From positions 7,311,519 through 7,375,518 of the forward strand of contig CM049306.1 of NCBI GenBank assembly GCA_026874595.1: 64,000 bases of DNA. Reading direction: 5' to 3'. Positions 1 through 20,307 of this stretch are shown piece by piece (position 1 is the first letter of the stretch; every line of letters starts with the position of its first letter). This DNA comes from Sipunculus nudus (lineage: Eukaryota > Annelida > Sipuncula > Golfingiida > Sipunculidae). The translations under genes and the position numbers were made by a program. Below the pieces are notes generated by a model. The model was not told the origin of the DNA, ran no database searches, and saw only the letters and a program-made list of their open reading frames with translations.

Positions 1-190
1 TATAATAATTTTTGTGTTGTGTGCACCCATGCCAGAATTTCAGCAGTGATGTTTGTGTATTGTTTCTTGTTCAAAATGTTTAGTACTTGCATTGTTCATA
101 TATATGAAAAGTAGTGGTTCAGCACTGAAGCGTTATACTTGGTGTATATCCATATGCACAGGTTCGCATTAGGCCTGTAGGCCTTGTTGG
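1..190 (-). repeat. Dispersed repeat, inverted copy of 49148-49340
   Basis: Read on the minus strand, this segment matches 49148-49340 with scattered mismatches. The shared part includes the palindrome AGGCCTACAGGCCT and ends in GGTGCACACAACACAAAAA. It probably continues beyond the left edge. No coding potential is recognised. It lies upstream of the first visible MK2 exon, probably within that gene's first intron. Confidence 0.7.
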
Positions 191-1570
191 TTTTGCTCAT
201 ACACTTGGACAAGCGTCATTGACTGTTCACACCAGTAACTATCGAGAAATGCTTCTCTGCTGACATGTGCAAGACTTCTCCATATTTAGCATGAACTGAG
301 CCAAGAGCAAGTGTGTTTTTGCTTATAAACAGTGAGGCCCTCTAGTGACGAAGGTGAACACTACCAAGTGTTTCAGCTACCCTCTTAATCAGCCAATCAG
401 AGATGCCTTGGCAGACATACCCGCCTGTACTCGGACGGCAGGCAGAAATCTTCCATACATGAAGAACAATATATGAATATATTGGGTTATTACGGAATAT
501 TTCACACACATGGTACATGTCGTTGGAGAGATAAGAAACTTCTTAAAAGGTCTAGCAGGTTTATTTGATGTGACACGATACTTGTAAGCAATGAGGCTTT
601 GTCAAAAATGACGAAAATATTTGCATCCTCATCAGGCCTTCTAATGTGTTCCTCAGACATAGATGTCCAGGCACTCTAGCAAAGCAGGGATCTGGCGGTA
701 ATGTCAGAGGGCCGATCTGGCGCTAGCTGTGATACAGCCCATTTTAAAAATAAGCTGGAAGTTTTTATTGTCCTTCAGTGATATTGCTGAGTCATTACAT
801 CTTGCACAGTGTGAATTGCGTATTGTTAAGTGATAGTCACAGGGACACAGGGACATTGATGAGCACATATACACTGTGCTTGGATGATCTGTTGATTGGA
901 TCAGTGCTGGTTTTATATTTAGCTGGTCACTGTACATCCTTATCCTTATCTTGTATAAGGAATGTGAGGGTGAAAATAGATAAAAAAACCCCATTAATTT
1001 TGCTGTATTGTCTGTATTGAATGAGGTTCCTTATATTGATGGAAAATATAAAAATCAACACAGCAGTTATAAATGCCAAATTTTGCAAACTCTTAAAGTT
1101 TCAACTTACAAGAGATTTATGCCCTTTAAATTTGCATACTGATCAAAACTAGGAGATTAATGCCTTTAGTCATCATTTTCTACAAGAATTGTCTGCAGTT
1201 ATTCTGCTATCATGATATAAAGTGTGTATCAGGTGTTTGGACCTTGTAAGTTAAGATACATGTGAGGTCCTGCAGGCCTGTCCAGTAGTTCTTCTGTGAA
1301 AGGAAAAAAGTAAACTTCTTCATCTAACAAGGAGAAGGGCAGTCTAAAAATACTTGTTGTAGCAAGATTAACATAAGCAATGTTTTAAAGGTATATGTAT
1401 TCTTTTTCTCAGAAGAAATAATGTGTTTACAGTTTAAAACCCTATGGAGTAGGTGAGTTAGTACACCTGAGCATGTGTTTATGTGAAACAAAAAATGATG
1501 ATTTGCTTGTTTAGTTATGGTCCTGTAGCCTCAGATGGAGTGAACACTACTATCTGTATTTGTTTGTCAG
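191..1570. other. No recognised gene
   Basis: I looked here for the missing N-terminal MK2 exon (glycine loop, ALK motif followed by a GT donor) and did not find it. The short open frames have no recognisable protein similarity. The segment is AT-rich and unique-looking, and is most simply part of MK2 intron 1. Confidence 0.5.
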
Positions 1571-1668
1571 TCCCCTGGATGAGGATGAATTCGTTGTAGA
1601 TACAGCAGGAAGTTACAGGGGACTGGAGCCCAGGCTTGATGGTATCAGGGAGCTGATGATTGATCTTG
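1571..1668 (+). CDS. Orphan candidate exon, unidentified
   Basis: A pyrimidine-rich tract ending in CAG precedes a 98-base open stretch that ends at a GT donor (GTAGGA). It would encode an acidic peptide containing DEDEFVVDTAGSYRG and IRELMIDL, with codon usage like real exons. I do not recognise the family. It cannot sit between the MK2 N-lobe exon and the 4102 exon. That junction must be phase 0, whereas this exon is 98 bases long and ends in phase 1, giving a stop after four codons if joined to 4102. It could be an exon of another gene, an alternative first-intron exon, or chance. Confidence 0.25.
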
Positions 1669-2060
1669 GTAGGACTGTACCCCAGCATCAGTTAACATCT
1701 GATTGTATCAAGTGGCCACTACCATGACTCTGATATTGACCTCATTTACTAACCTAAAAGGAATGGGACTGTAATTATGATAACATCATCATGGATGTAT
1801 CAGACATGACAGTGTGTGTTTTACACTGTTTTCATGTGAACTCTGGGATTTGAAAGCTAGACATATTTGAAACAGTTCTAGGTAAATTATAACAGATCAT
1901 ATTGTGTCATCAGTGTAAATAAAGGCTGCCTCTCAGAATGTATTCTATTTGTCACAGGGCAAAGCTACATACAGAATTAGGTGGTGGAGATTAGGGAAAG
2001 GTGTGTGCTGAAAATGTGTCTAATTAGTGTAGATGGTCCACTTTGGAAGGAAGGTGGTAT

Positions 2061-3714
2061 TTTTAGCTAAGCTGAATATAAGTCATCTGAGCTATAGTCA
2101 TGGTCCTTTGTCCGTTGTCCGTCCATCTGTTAAACAGGCATGTTTTAAAACCATTTGACCTACATATCCAAAATTTTGCATACAGTTAGATGTCCCCAAA
2201 ATCTCCTACCATTCTGAAAATTGGGTCATAAAGACTTAAATTCTTTGAGATATTAAGGAAAAACCTCCATTTCCATTAAAACCCATTTTTACAGTTCAAG
2301 ACTGCCTAATATCAAAACCACTGATCCGAATTTGATCATAGTTAACATTCATATTTTTCCATACATTTCCTATGTACATACCAAAAATTAGGTCAGTATT
2401 GCTTAATTTGTCGAAGTTATGGGCCCAAACATAATGCACCTTGTAAAAATCAGGAAATATATTTACTCACTTAACATAAGAATAGCTGATGCTAGAGACT
2501 TTTTCAGGGATATAACTTTATTTAATCAAGATTCAATTGTATACCGAAAATTAGATATGAATTTTGCAATTTTATTATTCGCATAAATATAAAATCAATA
2601 CCTAAAATTTTGCCTAACTTTGGCAAGGCACATTTTTTTCCTGTAAGTACTGTGGATTTAATTTTCACAGCATGTACACATATGGATTTAATCTGTTTAA
2701 ATCTGAAATTTGAAAATAAAAGCTACAAAATTAGGCTAGTTATTGAATTTCTTTGGAGGTTCTTGTTGTATTCCCTTACATTGTCAAGCAGTCCACTTTG
2801 GTCCCTGTAGGTCATTCAGTGCAGTTCTCCTCTCTGCTCCCGAAGCTGTTGTTCTGTAATCCCATCACTGGGGCAAGCCCTCTCTCTTGTTGAGCTTGAT
2901 CAGGCTGTCTGCAGTTAATACCACAGGAAGCCTTTCTCTCTCTCTCCCCCCCCCCCACCCCATTCTGTTAACAGACCTGTACTTTAAATAAGATGAATCT
3001 TATAATTTCACATCTTTTCCAGCAATGAGCAGTAACAGAGACCCCTCCCCCCACCCATCCCTTCAATACACAAGACTAATAAACAAGACAAATCTTATAA
3101 TTTTAATGTTTTATAAATTCTTTTTGTTGAGACGTGGACAATTTTGATTTTTTAAAGAAAAAAATGTTCAGGAATTTGATCCTTATATTCAAATTTGATA
3201 AAATATTAGGATCTAATGTAAGTGCTAACTGACAAGATTTAAGAAGATATAAATACTTTGTAGCATTTCATTCATATCTCTTAAAGTTGGCCGGGCCAAG
3301 GTGTGAATAACACTGTTATACTTATTTTTAAAATCAGGAATATTGGTCAAACGTTGTTGGATTAATTTTTAACTCATATGGCCATATATCTAACTTTTGA
3401 AAACTTAATTATCTTCACACATTATTTGTTTATGAAATGTAACTTTTATATAACACTTACCATAGGCCCATTTTTTTCCTTTGGTGCATCATTAAATTGT
3501 TTCAGGCCACAGGTTTCATTTATTACACAGTGCTTATGCTTTAGCTTATGCCCATTATTCTATAATTTACAGAGTTTCATTTTAGCAGGGCCATTTTCTC
3601 TTAGCTTTTCAAATGCTAATATACATGAAAAACCAAAACAAATAAAAATATTTTGCAGTTGCTTATATTTTTTCCAAAATTCAGCTGAGCGACATGACCC
3701 ATGGGTCCCTTGTT
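2061..3714 (+). repeat. Family II dispersed element, copy a
   Basis: It starts after a T-run with AGCTAAGCTGAATATAAGTC, an imperfect palindrome, followed by TTTGTCCGTTGTCCGTCC. It ends in CAGCTGAGCGACATGACCCA and GGGTCCCTTGTT. The two ends contain the inverted motif GCTCAGCTGA/TCAGCTGAGC in diverged form. A poly-C tract near 2947 occupies the same internal position as in other copies. It is about 1.65 kb, non-coding, and lies before the first visible MK2 exon. It is probably a non-autonomous Helentron/pearl-like element. Confidence 0.7.
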
Positions 3715-4101
3715 ATCACAAGTAGTGTCTGATGAATGGAGTCCCATAGACAAAATGTCTTCTTTCACTTGAGTAGCACATAAAATCAGCACAACCAAAG
3801 ACAGGGGAACACCAAAAAGGATAACAAACCCAATGAAAATGGTAATTGATGAAGTGAACGTCAACTAAAAATGTGAGTCCAAAAAACCCTTGTGCTGTGA
3901 GATCATTGAGATAGTAAGACAGGAATTTCCATGTTATGACATGATTCCTGATGTATCACATGGTAAGTGTTTGTTGCCTGACAACCAGTGATTAATGTAT
4001 TTGTAGAGTTACTCATTGTGTGACTCACATGATAACACTTATATCTCAGACCTTGAGGGCTGAGCATTAAGCTGATACATGTATGTTTTATTTGTTTTCA
4101 G

Positions 4102-11905
<7,804 letters not shown>

Positions 11906-13840
11906 CCAGGGATAGATTAGACTTTTGTTTATGTCAAGTTTGGGTGTCCTGTTACCCTGTGTGTTGCCTTGCTAGGAACTGCAGTGATCATTTTAAAGCT
12001 TTGAAAATGAGAAATCAGTAATGTTAAAGATTTATTTTAGTACTATGTGACTTTAGATTTATTGTAGAACTGTTCTAGTTGTAGGATATGCATAGTGCCT
12101 CTTCATAATTGTGCCACATATTTTAAATGACACGGAGAAAAAAATACAGTTTATTTAAACATTTCCAGACTTTATAATCTTCTGAATGTCAGCAAATAAT
12201 GTTGTATGATAAGTGTTTGTTATTTTAATCTGTTTTTGCCAATTGTTCTTATCAGTGATGACATGTTTATTTTTATTTTAGTATAGTTTTAGTATATGGT
12301 TCTATTATTCATTGAGGAATGATGGGTGCTCATGATTGAGTATGAATATTCATGACATAAATATTCATCATTAGAATATTTATGATATGAATATAGTTCA
12401 GCAGAATGTTCAAATTGATTTAGCTTTGAGCACCAGATGTTTATTTTATTTAGATAGGTAACCAGTATTTAATGAGACACTTATTTGGTCACAGTGAAAG
12501 CTATCATGTACTTCTTGAACTTGGTGTATAAATCATGATGATGTATATAGCAGCACTAATGCTGTTTGTAAAGATGAAATAGTTTTATGCATTGTTCAGC
12601 AGTAAAATATGTATGTATGCAAGATATTTTTATAGATGACAAAACAATCAAGCTCACACAGTACATCATAGTCTGGTGAGTGAATTCGCAAGCGAAAGTT
12701 TCTCATAGGTCCAGGAAAACAGGGGGCGGGGTATATATACATGTGTACAGTTTATAACAAATCAGATCACATACATTTTAGATAAGAAACTGTTGGATTT
12801 CAGTGATGTGTCCAAAATATTTGGAGAATACAGACTGTAATTCTACCAAATACATTTATCACAGGGAAAGCACGATTCCAACAGGAGGAACTCTTAAAAA
12901 CCTCCAGAGAGTTTGAAAGATCAGTATTGTTGCTTCTCAGAGCGTGTGCCATCCATTTGAATTGCTCACATTCACACACTTGCAGACAGCCACTGACAGT
13001 CATGTTTTACACTCTAAACATATGTGGTAGGTTTAAAGATATATACTTCAGTATTTATAATTATTTACCATATTATATTAGTAGATGTGTACATTTGGAA
13101 TATGTTCTCATTATAATGTACACATCTAATTAAACATTCCCAGAGTTGTTGTATGGTCAATGTCATGTTATACTTGCACTGTCATGGGACGACCTGGCGC
13201 ATATAGGAAATGTACCTTCATGCAGATAATACATAAAATCTTCACATATATTTCTTGATTAGAACTATCTATGGAAATAACCTCAGATGATTGTTAACGT
13301 CTTATCGGTATGTATGTCATAGAAGTATGTTCAAAAGCTGTAACAGACTTGTTCCTGCTCACAGAGGTGGTGGAATTGACTTGTTCTCTGCTCATTATGT
13401 TCATATTAAGATCCTTTGAATCATATTGCAGAACAGTTGTTCAGTTGTCATATTTGACTCACATGTGTAACAAATAATTCTTATCATTATCATTGTTATC
13501 ATCATTAACAATCTTATCACAGCAGCTATTTTCTTGAAAGCAAGAGAAGAAAAAAAAGGTGTCTGAGTTGTGTATGAAGCTGATACAGGAGCCAGATGAA
13601 GAAGTGTGATTTTTTAAAAACAAAAAATGTAGAGCTGCTTTTAAATTATTTTGCTTTCATGACAAAGGCCATTTTGTGCTGTCTTGACTTCTTTTAGTTG
13701 GTTTTTATTTCTGCCAGGTAAAGATATTTACAAACAAACAATGTGAAATATCTTTAAGAGACACCTGTTGGTAATTCTTTGTTACAGCTCATGTAAAGTT
13801 CTCTGCTGTTAACCAAATGTTGTACAGATAAAATAAAATG
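11906..13840 (+). other. Probable MK2 3' UTR
   Basis: About 1.9 kb of unique AT-rich sequence without coding signals follows the MK2 stop codon. It contains a short run of repeated AATATTCATGA-like words near 12340. The extent is set only by the poly(A) signal at its end. Confidence 0.45.
13832..13837 (+). terminator. Candidate MK2 poly(A) signal
   Basis: An AATAAA lies in AGATAAAATAAAATGTACTG, about 150 bases before the nested repeat block. Other AATAAA-like words exist in the tract, so the choice is tentative. Confidence 0.35.
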
Positions 13841-14242
13841 TACTGGCAATACCAGCAAAGTTTTGTGTTAAGTCACTCTGTGTTAATAGAAATCAATGAA
13901 TTTTATCTAAATTAACTGGGGGAACAAGGATACTTTGATTGAAGCCTTGTGTGTCTGCAAGATGTTTTCAAAACAGTTTTATGTATTTTTAGCTCGGCTG
14001 ACTTTAAGCCACCTGAGCTATAGTCATGGTCCTTTGTCTGTCGTCTGTCTGTTCTACTGTCTGGCCGTCTGTTAACAGGGCACATATTGAAACCATTGGA
14101 CCTACAACTCCAAAATTTTGCATACAGTTGGTTGTCCCCAAATCTCCTTCCATACCAAAAATTGGGTCACTAGGACTTCATTCTTTATATAATAAAGATT
14201 CAGTTGTATACCCAAAAATAGATCTGAATATTGCCAATTTTT

Positions 14243-16863
14243 AGCTCAGCTGACTATAAGTCATCTGAGCTATAGTCGTGGTCCATTGTCCGTCGTCCGT
14301 CCATCTGTCCGTCCGTCCGTCCGTAGATGTGGCACGTTTTGAAACAGTAAGACCTAGGAATCCAAAATCCGGCATAATGTTAGATGTCCCCAAGATCTCC
14401 TACCAAGCCGAAAACTGGGTCTTTTCGAATTCGTTCCTTTGAGAAATTAAGAAAAACCTCAATTTTTCATTAAAAACCTATTTTCACACTTCAGGACTGC
14501 CTAATATCAAAACCACTCATCTGTTTTTCCTCATATTAACCATAAATATTCCTCTATATAGTTCCTATGTACATTCTAGAAAATATGTCTGTATTATATA
14601 ATTTAAAAAAGTTATGGACCCAAACATAATGCATTTTGTAAAAAATCAGGAAAGATATTTGATCACTTAACACAAAACATGTTAAAGCTATGGACCTTTT
14701 TTTCCAGTAATATAACTTTAATTAATCAAAATTAAATTGTATACCCAAAATTAGATGAAAATCTTTTAAATTTTTTAAAATATTAATAAAAATAAAAAAT
14801 TGATACCTTAAATTTTCCCCAACTTTGACCATGGCACGTTTTTTTCCTGTAAGTACTGTGGATTTAATTTTCACAGCATGTTTTTGTTACCATTTCAACT
14901 GTTAACACCAAAAATTTGAAACCAGTTGATCAAAAACTGTAGATTTTATTCAAGTTTTCAAGCACCATGTAACATATTGTATACATCAAGCTAGTGTTAG
15001 CAGTTTGCAAGAGCTCAGCTCCCCAGCTTCAGCTCTTAGTTCCTTAAATTCGGCATACAGCTAGATGTCTCCAAAATCCCCTACCATGCCAAGAATTTGG
15101 TCACTAGGACTTAATACCTTCAAGATATTAATGAAAAACCTCATTTTTCCATTAAAACCCATTGTTACACTTCAAGACTGCCTAATATCAAAACCACCGA
15201 TCTGACTTTAATCATAAATAATATACATATTTTTCATTCTCTATGCACATGCCAGAATGATGTCAGTATTGCGTAATTGTTTTAAGTTATGGGCCCAAAC
15301 ATAATGCACTTTGTAAAAAATCAAGAAATATATTTACTCCCTTAACAAGGGGATTGCTGAAGCTAGAGTTTTTTTTGTCAGGGATGTAACATTATTTTAT
15401 CAAGATTCAGTTGAATACCCAAAATTAGTTATGAATTTTTCAAATTTTATAAGTTATTAGTATAAATGTAAAATTAGTAACTTAAATTTTGCCCAACTTT
15501 GACCATGGCACGTTTGTTTCCTGTGAGCACTGTGGATATAATTTTCATATCATGCACACATAAGGATTTCAGCTTTTAAGTTTAGAAAGCTGAAAGAAAT
15601 TGGCCAAAAATTGTAGCTTTTATTAATGTTTTTATGAGACCCTGTCAGACTTTGGCTCTCTCCAGCCCCTCCTGAGTCACATGTATGTTGACCTTGTTGA
15701 ACTTTCAGCAAATTATGCATGCTTGAGGCGAGGCATACAGGGAATCCAGGCAGCTTATGGCCAGCCACAGTTGATCCAGGTGTCCAACCCAACTCATCTA
15801 GTAATTTTAACCAACTACATACAATAAACAATAAATTAATAAATTTTTATTGGTTTTTAATAAAAAATTAATGAAAAATAGAAAAGGAATTTGTTAGTTT
15901 ATTATAACAGGAAATTAACTTGCAGTTACTGATGATATAAGAATCTTGTATCGATGGATAGAATGTCACGTATTCCAAATAACACCATGCAGTCACCTAT
16001 GGTATTTTTCAGTTCAATTTTAATGATAAAGAAGTAAATCATATCATTCATTACTAATCATTAGGGATCATATGATGGAAATTAATGATAGACAAAGATG
16101 CAGTTGATAATATTAATCTAGATTCCTACTGTGTCTAGTGTGTACATTGATGTGAAATTAGTCCAAAATGAATTTATTACAGTTATTTTTTAATATATAT
16201 AAAAGCCATAAAACCAGGTACTTATGATCATTATTTAAATGTGTGAATTTTGTATATTCTGGATTCTCAACATCATTGTTTGGTTAAAACTAAATAAATA
16301 CCAGACATGGTGCGAATACTTTGTAATTGTATTTAAATACGAATATGATTATGTACTCCATTATAAAATTTCTTGCATAAAGAATGGGAATTCAGGTAAA
16401 AATGAAAGTATATGAATACCAGTGCAAATACTTTCAAAATGTATTCATGAATGCATTCATGAATAAATTCTTTAATATTATTTTAATAATCATTTCAGTT
16501 ATATTTCATTTTAAAAAATCATATGAATCTCTTATTATTTTTTATAAAAATTATATTTGGGACAATATTTGTAATTTTTTTTAATTAATAGTTAAACCCT
16601 TATATTATATATTCTGCTTATAAGTTATATTGCCAAGTCATAATCTGTGTGATAATAGTACTCCATTTGTTAATAAAATAAATGAAATCAATCCTCTTCC
16701 CTGTCTCCAAAGGTACTATCAAAATCATACATAAGATAAACAACAACAACTCATATTACAGCTTATATTTATTACCACACAAAACCAGCATGTGCCTCAT
16801 TTCTAAATAATATTTTTTTATCATATATAACAGCTGAGCGCCATGACCCATAGGTCCCTTGTT
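14243..16863 (+). repeat. Family II element b', nested in b
   Basis: It starts AGCTCAGCTGACTATAAGTC, followed by a (GTCC)n tract near 14290-14322, and ends in CAGCTGAGCGCCATGACCCA and TAGGTCCCTTGTT. It interrupts CCAATTTT / TAAGTTATTAG, a join seen intact at about 15445 and 21468. It aligns over nearly its whole length with copy d at 20308-22984. Confidence 0.8.
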
Positions 16864-16934
16864 TAAGTTATTAGCATAAACATAGAATCAGTACCTTAAA
16901 TTTTTGTCCAACTTTGGCCTTGACACGTTTTTTC

Positions 16935-19900
16935 AGCTCAGCTTACTGCAAGTCAACTGAGGTATAGGAATGGTGCTTTGTCGTCCATCCTGCTGTCTGT
17001 TAGCAGGGCACAAATTGTAACTGCTGGTCCTAGAAACTTCTAAGTGAACATCCAGGGAGGTCAATAAAAAATCTCCTTGGAAACCCGAGCTATGCGGCTT
17101 GAAAGTACCCCAAGAATAATAAAAAATTTGATACAAAACCTCTAATATCTTGATTATTAATGCATGGATTGTCATGAATCTGGCCTTGAATATTGACCAT
17201 GACTAGTTTTGTCAGTTCCCAAAGTGGTGGCGCCACCTGTATTTTTTAAAATTTTAACGAAAATTTTTCTATTTTTTTTTCTATAAAATGACATCAATCA
17301 TGTCAGTTTCTCAGCTGTGTTTACATCTAGTGTCCCGAAACCTGGAGTGTTTATTGATCAAAAGTGGATGCTCTGTAGTTGTAACCCTGTGTGTCTGTCT
17401 GTTCGTCTGTCTGTCTGTCCCTCCATCCACACAAATTGTTTTCATGTGATAACTCCAGGTTGGATTGACACATGGATTTTAAACTTGACTCAGATGTGGC
17501 CCACCAATAAAGTAAGAACCTGTGTGATTTTTAGCTCGGCTGACTCTCAAGTCATCTGAGCTATAGCGATCACTCTTTGTCCGTCAGCCGTCAGACCATC
17601 CTGCTGTCTGTCTTTTAACAAGGCACAAATCGTAACCGCTGGACCTGGAATCTCCTTACTTTACATCCAAAGAGGTCCATGAAAAATCTCCTTGGAAACC
17701 TGGAATTAAGTCTCTGTTACCCATACTCTTCAAGCTATGTGGCTTCGAAGTACCCCCCAGAATAATGAAAAATTTGATACAAAAGCTCAAGTATCTGAAC
17801 AACTAATGCATTGATTACCATGATTCCTTGCATTGATATTGATCATGGAGAGTACCATCAGTTTCTGCAGACTGGTGGCGCCACCTGTAATTTTTCAATT
17901 TTTTACGATTTTTTTTCTCTATTTTTTGGACCTTAAAATATGTGGTCATCTGTTAACAGGGCACAAATCGTTACCGAATCTTCTGTTTCGACATGCAGGG
18001 AGGCCCATGAAAAGTCTCCTTGGAAACCTGGAATAAGGTCTCTGTTACCCATATTCTTCAAGCTATGGGGCTCCAAAGGACCACCCAGAATAATGAAAAT
18101 TTTTATACAAAAGCTCAAGTATCTGAACAACTAATGCATTGATCACCAGGATTCTTTGCATGGACATTGATCATGGAGTGTTACATCAGTTTCTGCAGAC
18201 TGGTAGTGCCACCTGTATTTTTTCAATTTTACAATTTTTTTCTCTATTTTTGAGACCTCAAAACATGCCATCATCTGTTAACAGGGCACAAATCGTAACC
18301 GCTGGACCTGGAATCTTCTCACTTTACATCCAGAGAGATACATGAAAAGTCTCTTTGGAAATCTGGAATAAGGTCTCTGTTACCCATACTCTTCAAGCTA
18401 TGGGGCTCCGAAGTACCCCCCAGAAAAATGAAAAATTGTATACAAAAGCTCAAGTATCTGAACAACTAATGCATTGATCACCATGATTCTTTGCATTGAT
18501 ATTGATCATGGAGTGTTTCATCAGTTTATGCAGACTGGTGGGCCACCTATATTTTTTCGATTCTTTACGATTTTTTTCTCAATTTTTGAGACCATCTGTT
18601 AACTGTGCACAAATCGTAACCGCTGGACCTGGGTCTCTGTTACCCATATTCTCTGAGCTATTGGGCTTATAAGCACCCCCCATCATAATTAAAAATTTGA
18701 TACCAAAGCAGGGCACAAAACATTGGACCTGGAATCTTCTAACCTAAAATCCAGGGAGGTCAATGAAAATCTCCTTGGAAACCTGAAATTTGGTCACAGT
18801 GAACTATATTCTCAGAGTTTTGGGGTATGTTTGAGCACCCTAGAAATAATGCAAAATACACACAAATTGCCAGATTCCTCATGAAAGGCCGGTTGGTTTG
18901 TCATCAGATTTGTTGTGCTTATGGGTCTTGATGAACTTAAGCTAATATGCATGAACACTGATGCCACCTACATTTTCTTAATTAGTTGTCTGTGCAAGGA
19001 CATTGTCAACATGTCAGTCGGCTGAGTGTCATGACCCACGGGTCACTTGTTGGGTCATGAGGTAAAAGTCACAGGACCAACTTGTTTAAAAAGATTATGG
19101 CTGCATTTAAAGCCAAGCTTTACATCCATAACTGTCCATCTTGCACATTTAGCTGACTTGACAGTATGGGGAGAGCATAAATGAATTTGGGGTCAAAAAG
19201 TCAAGGTCAGAGGGGCCATCTGTTTACCAATTAGTTTACAGATGATAACTCCAGTTTTGTTTTACATATTGGTTTCAAACTTACCTTATATACGGCTCAC
19301 CACTTAAGTAAGAACCATGTTGATTTTTGGGTCCAAAGGTTAAGGTCACAGGACCCATTTCTTTAAAAAGAATGCATATACATTTGAAGCCAAACTTTTT
19401 ATCGCAAACCTTCCATCTTCAAGATATTACTCATCTGCCAGTAGAGGAAGATTCTTTTCGATTTTGGGTCAAAGGGTGAAAGGTCAAGGTCACAGGGCCC
19501 ATCCATTCACAAATTAGTAAATGTATGATAATTCTGCTTTGGATAGACAGATTGGCTTCAAACTTGATTTAATAATGACTACTTAAGAAAATTCATTTTG
19601 ATTTTCAGGGTCCAGAGATCAAAGTTTAGGGTCATAGGAGCCACATCTTTAGGAAGATTATGGCTGCTCTGTAAATCAAACTTTTCATCCCGAACTTTCC
19701 ATCTTTCACACATGGCTTACTTGCCCAAAGTGAGGAAATCTGTAGATTTTGAGGTTACCTGGTCATAGGTCAAAGTCACTTTTAAAAGATTGTTATAATA
19801 ATCTAAATGCTGCAAGTTCAAGTATAAGAAGTTCTAAGATTTTTTGGTCACAGTGTCATTTGTTAAGGTCACAGGACTTGCACTTGACAAATTTCTTTAA

Positions 19901-19954
19901 AAATATCCTTATAGACATATTCAGCTGAGCGTCGAGACCAATGGGTCCCTAGTT
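16935..19954 (+). repeat. Family II-like element c, nested in b
   Basis: It begins AGCTCAGCTTACTGCAAGTC and ends in CAGCTGAGCGTCGAGACCAA and GGGTCCCTAGTT. It splits element b inside the T-run of CACGTTTTTT / TCTGTATGCACTG, whose intact form occurs near 2627 and 14836. The right part (19052-19954) carries degenerate AGGTCACAGG words spaced roughly 120-200 bases apart. It hosts c'. Confidence 0.7.
17533..19051 (+). repeat. Element c' with tandem core of about 332 bp, nested in c
   Basis: It begins AGCTCGGCTGACTCTCAAGT, followed by TTGTCCGTCAGCCGTCAG, and ends in CATGACCCACGGGTCACTTG. The core contains about three to four units of about 332 bp, marked by CTGCAGACTGGTGG near 17864, 18198 and 18530. 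It interrupts GTGATTTTT / GGGTC. The uninterrupted form GTTGATTTTTGGGTCC occurs at about 19320 in the host. Confidence 0.75.
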
Positions 19955-20307
19955 TCTGTATGCACTGTTGATTTAATTTTCACAGCATGTTAACACATGG
20001 ATAAAATCTTTTAAAATCTGAAATTTCAAAGGAATTGTCTGAAAAAGAGTAGCTTTTATTCAGGTTTTTAGATACCATGTCAAGTGTTCTTTACATCAAG
20101 CCACTGGCCAGTACAGTGAGTTATGCAGCCCTTGCTGGTGTTATGTAACCCGCTCCAGGCAGCTAGCTAAGCTCAGCTTGGCTTATCTTCCGCTCAGCCC
20201 TGCACCCCCCCCCCCCCCCCAGAATGGTGCATTAACTAGATGAATGTTATCATTTTCTATGTTTGATTCATTCTTATTTTAGTTTTTTGCTACATTTTGG
20301 ATTTTTT

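Noticed and set aside
1571-1668. Orphan exon as the MK2 N-terminal exon
   Set aside because: It lacks the glycine loop and lysine, and its phase gives an early stop when joined to 4102.
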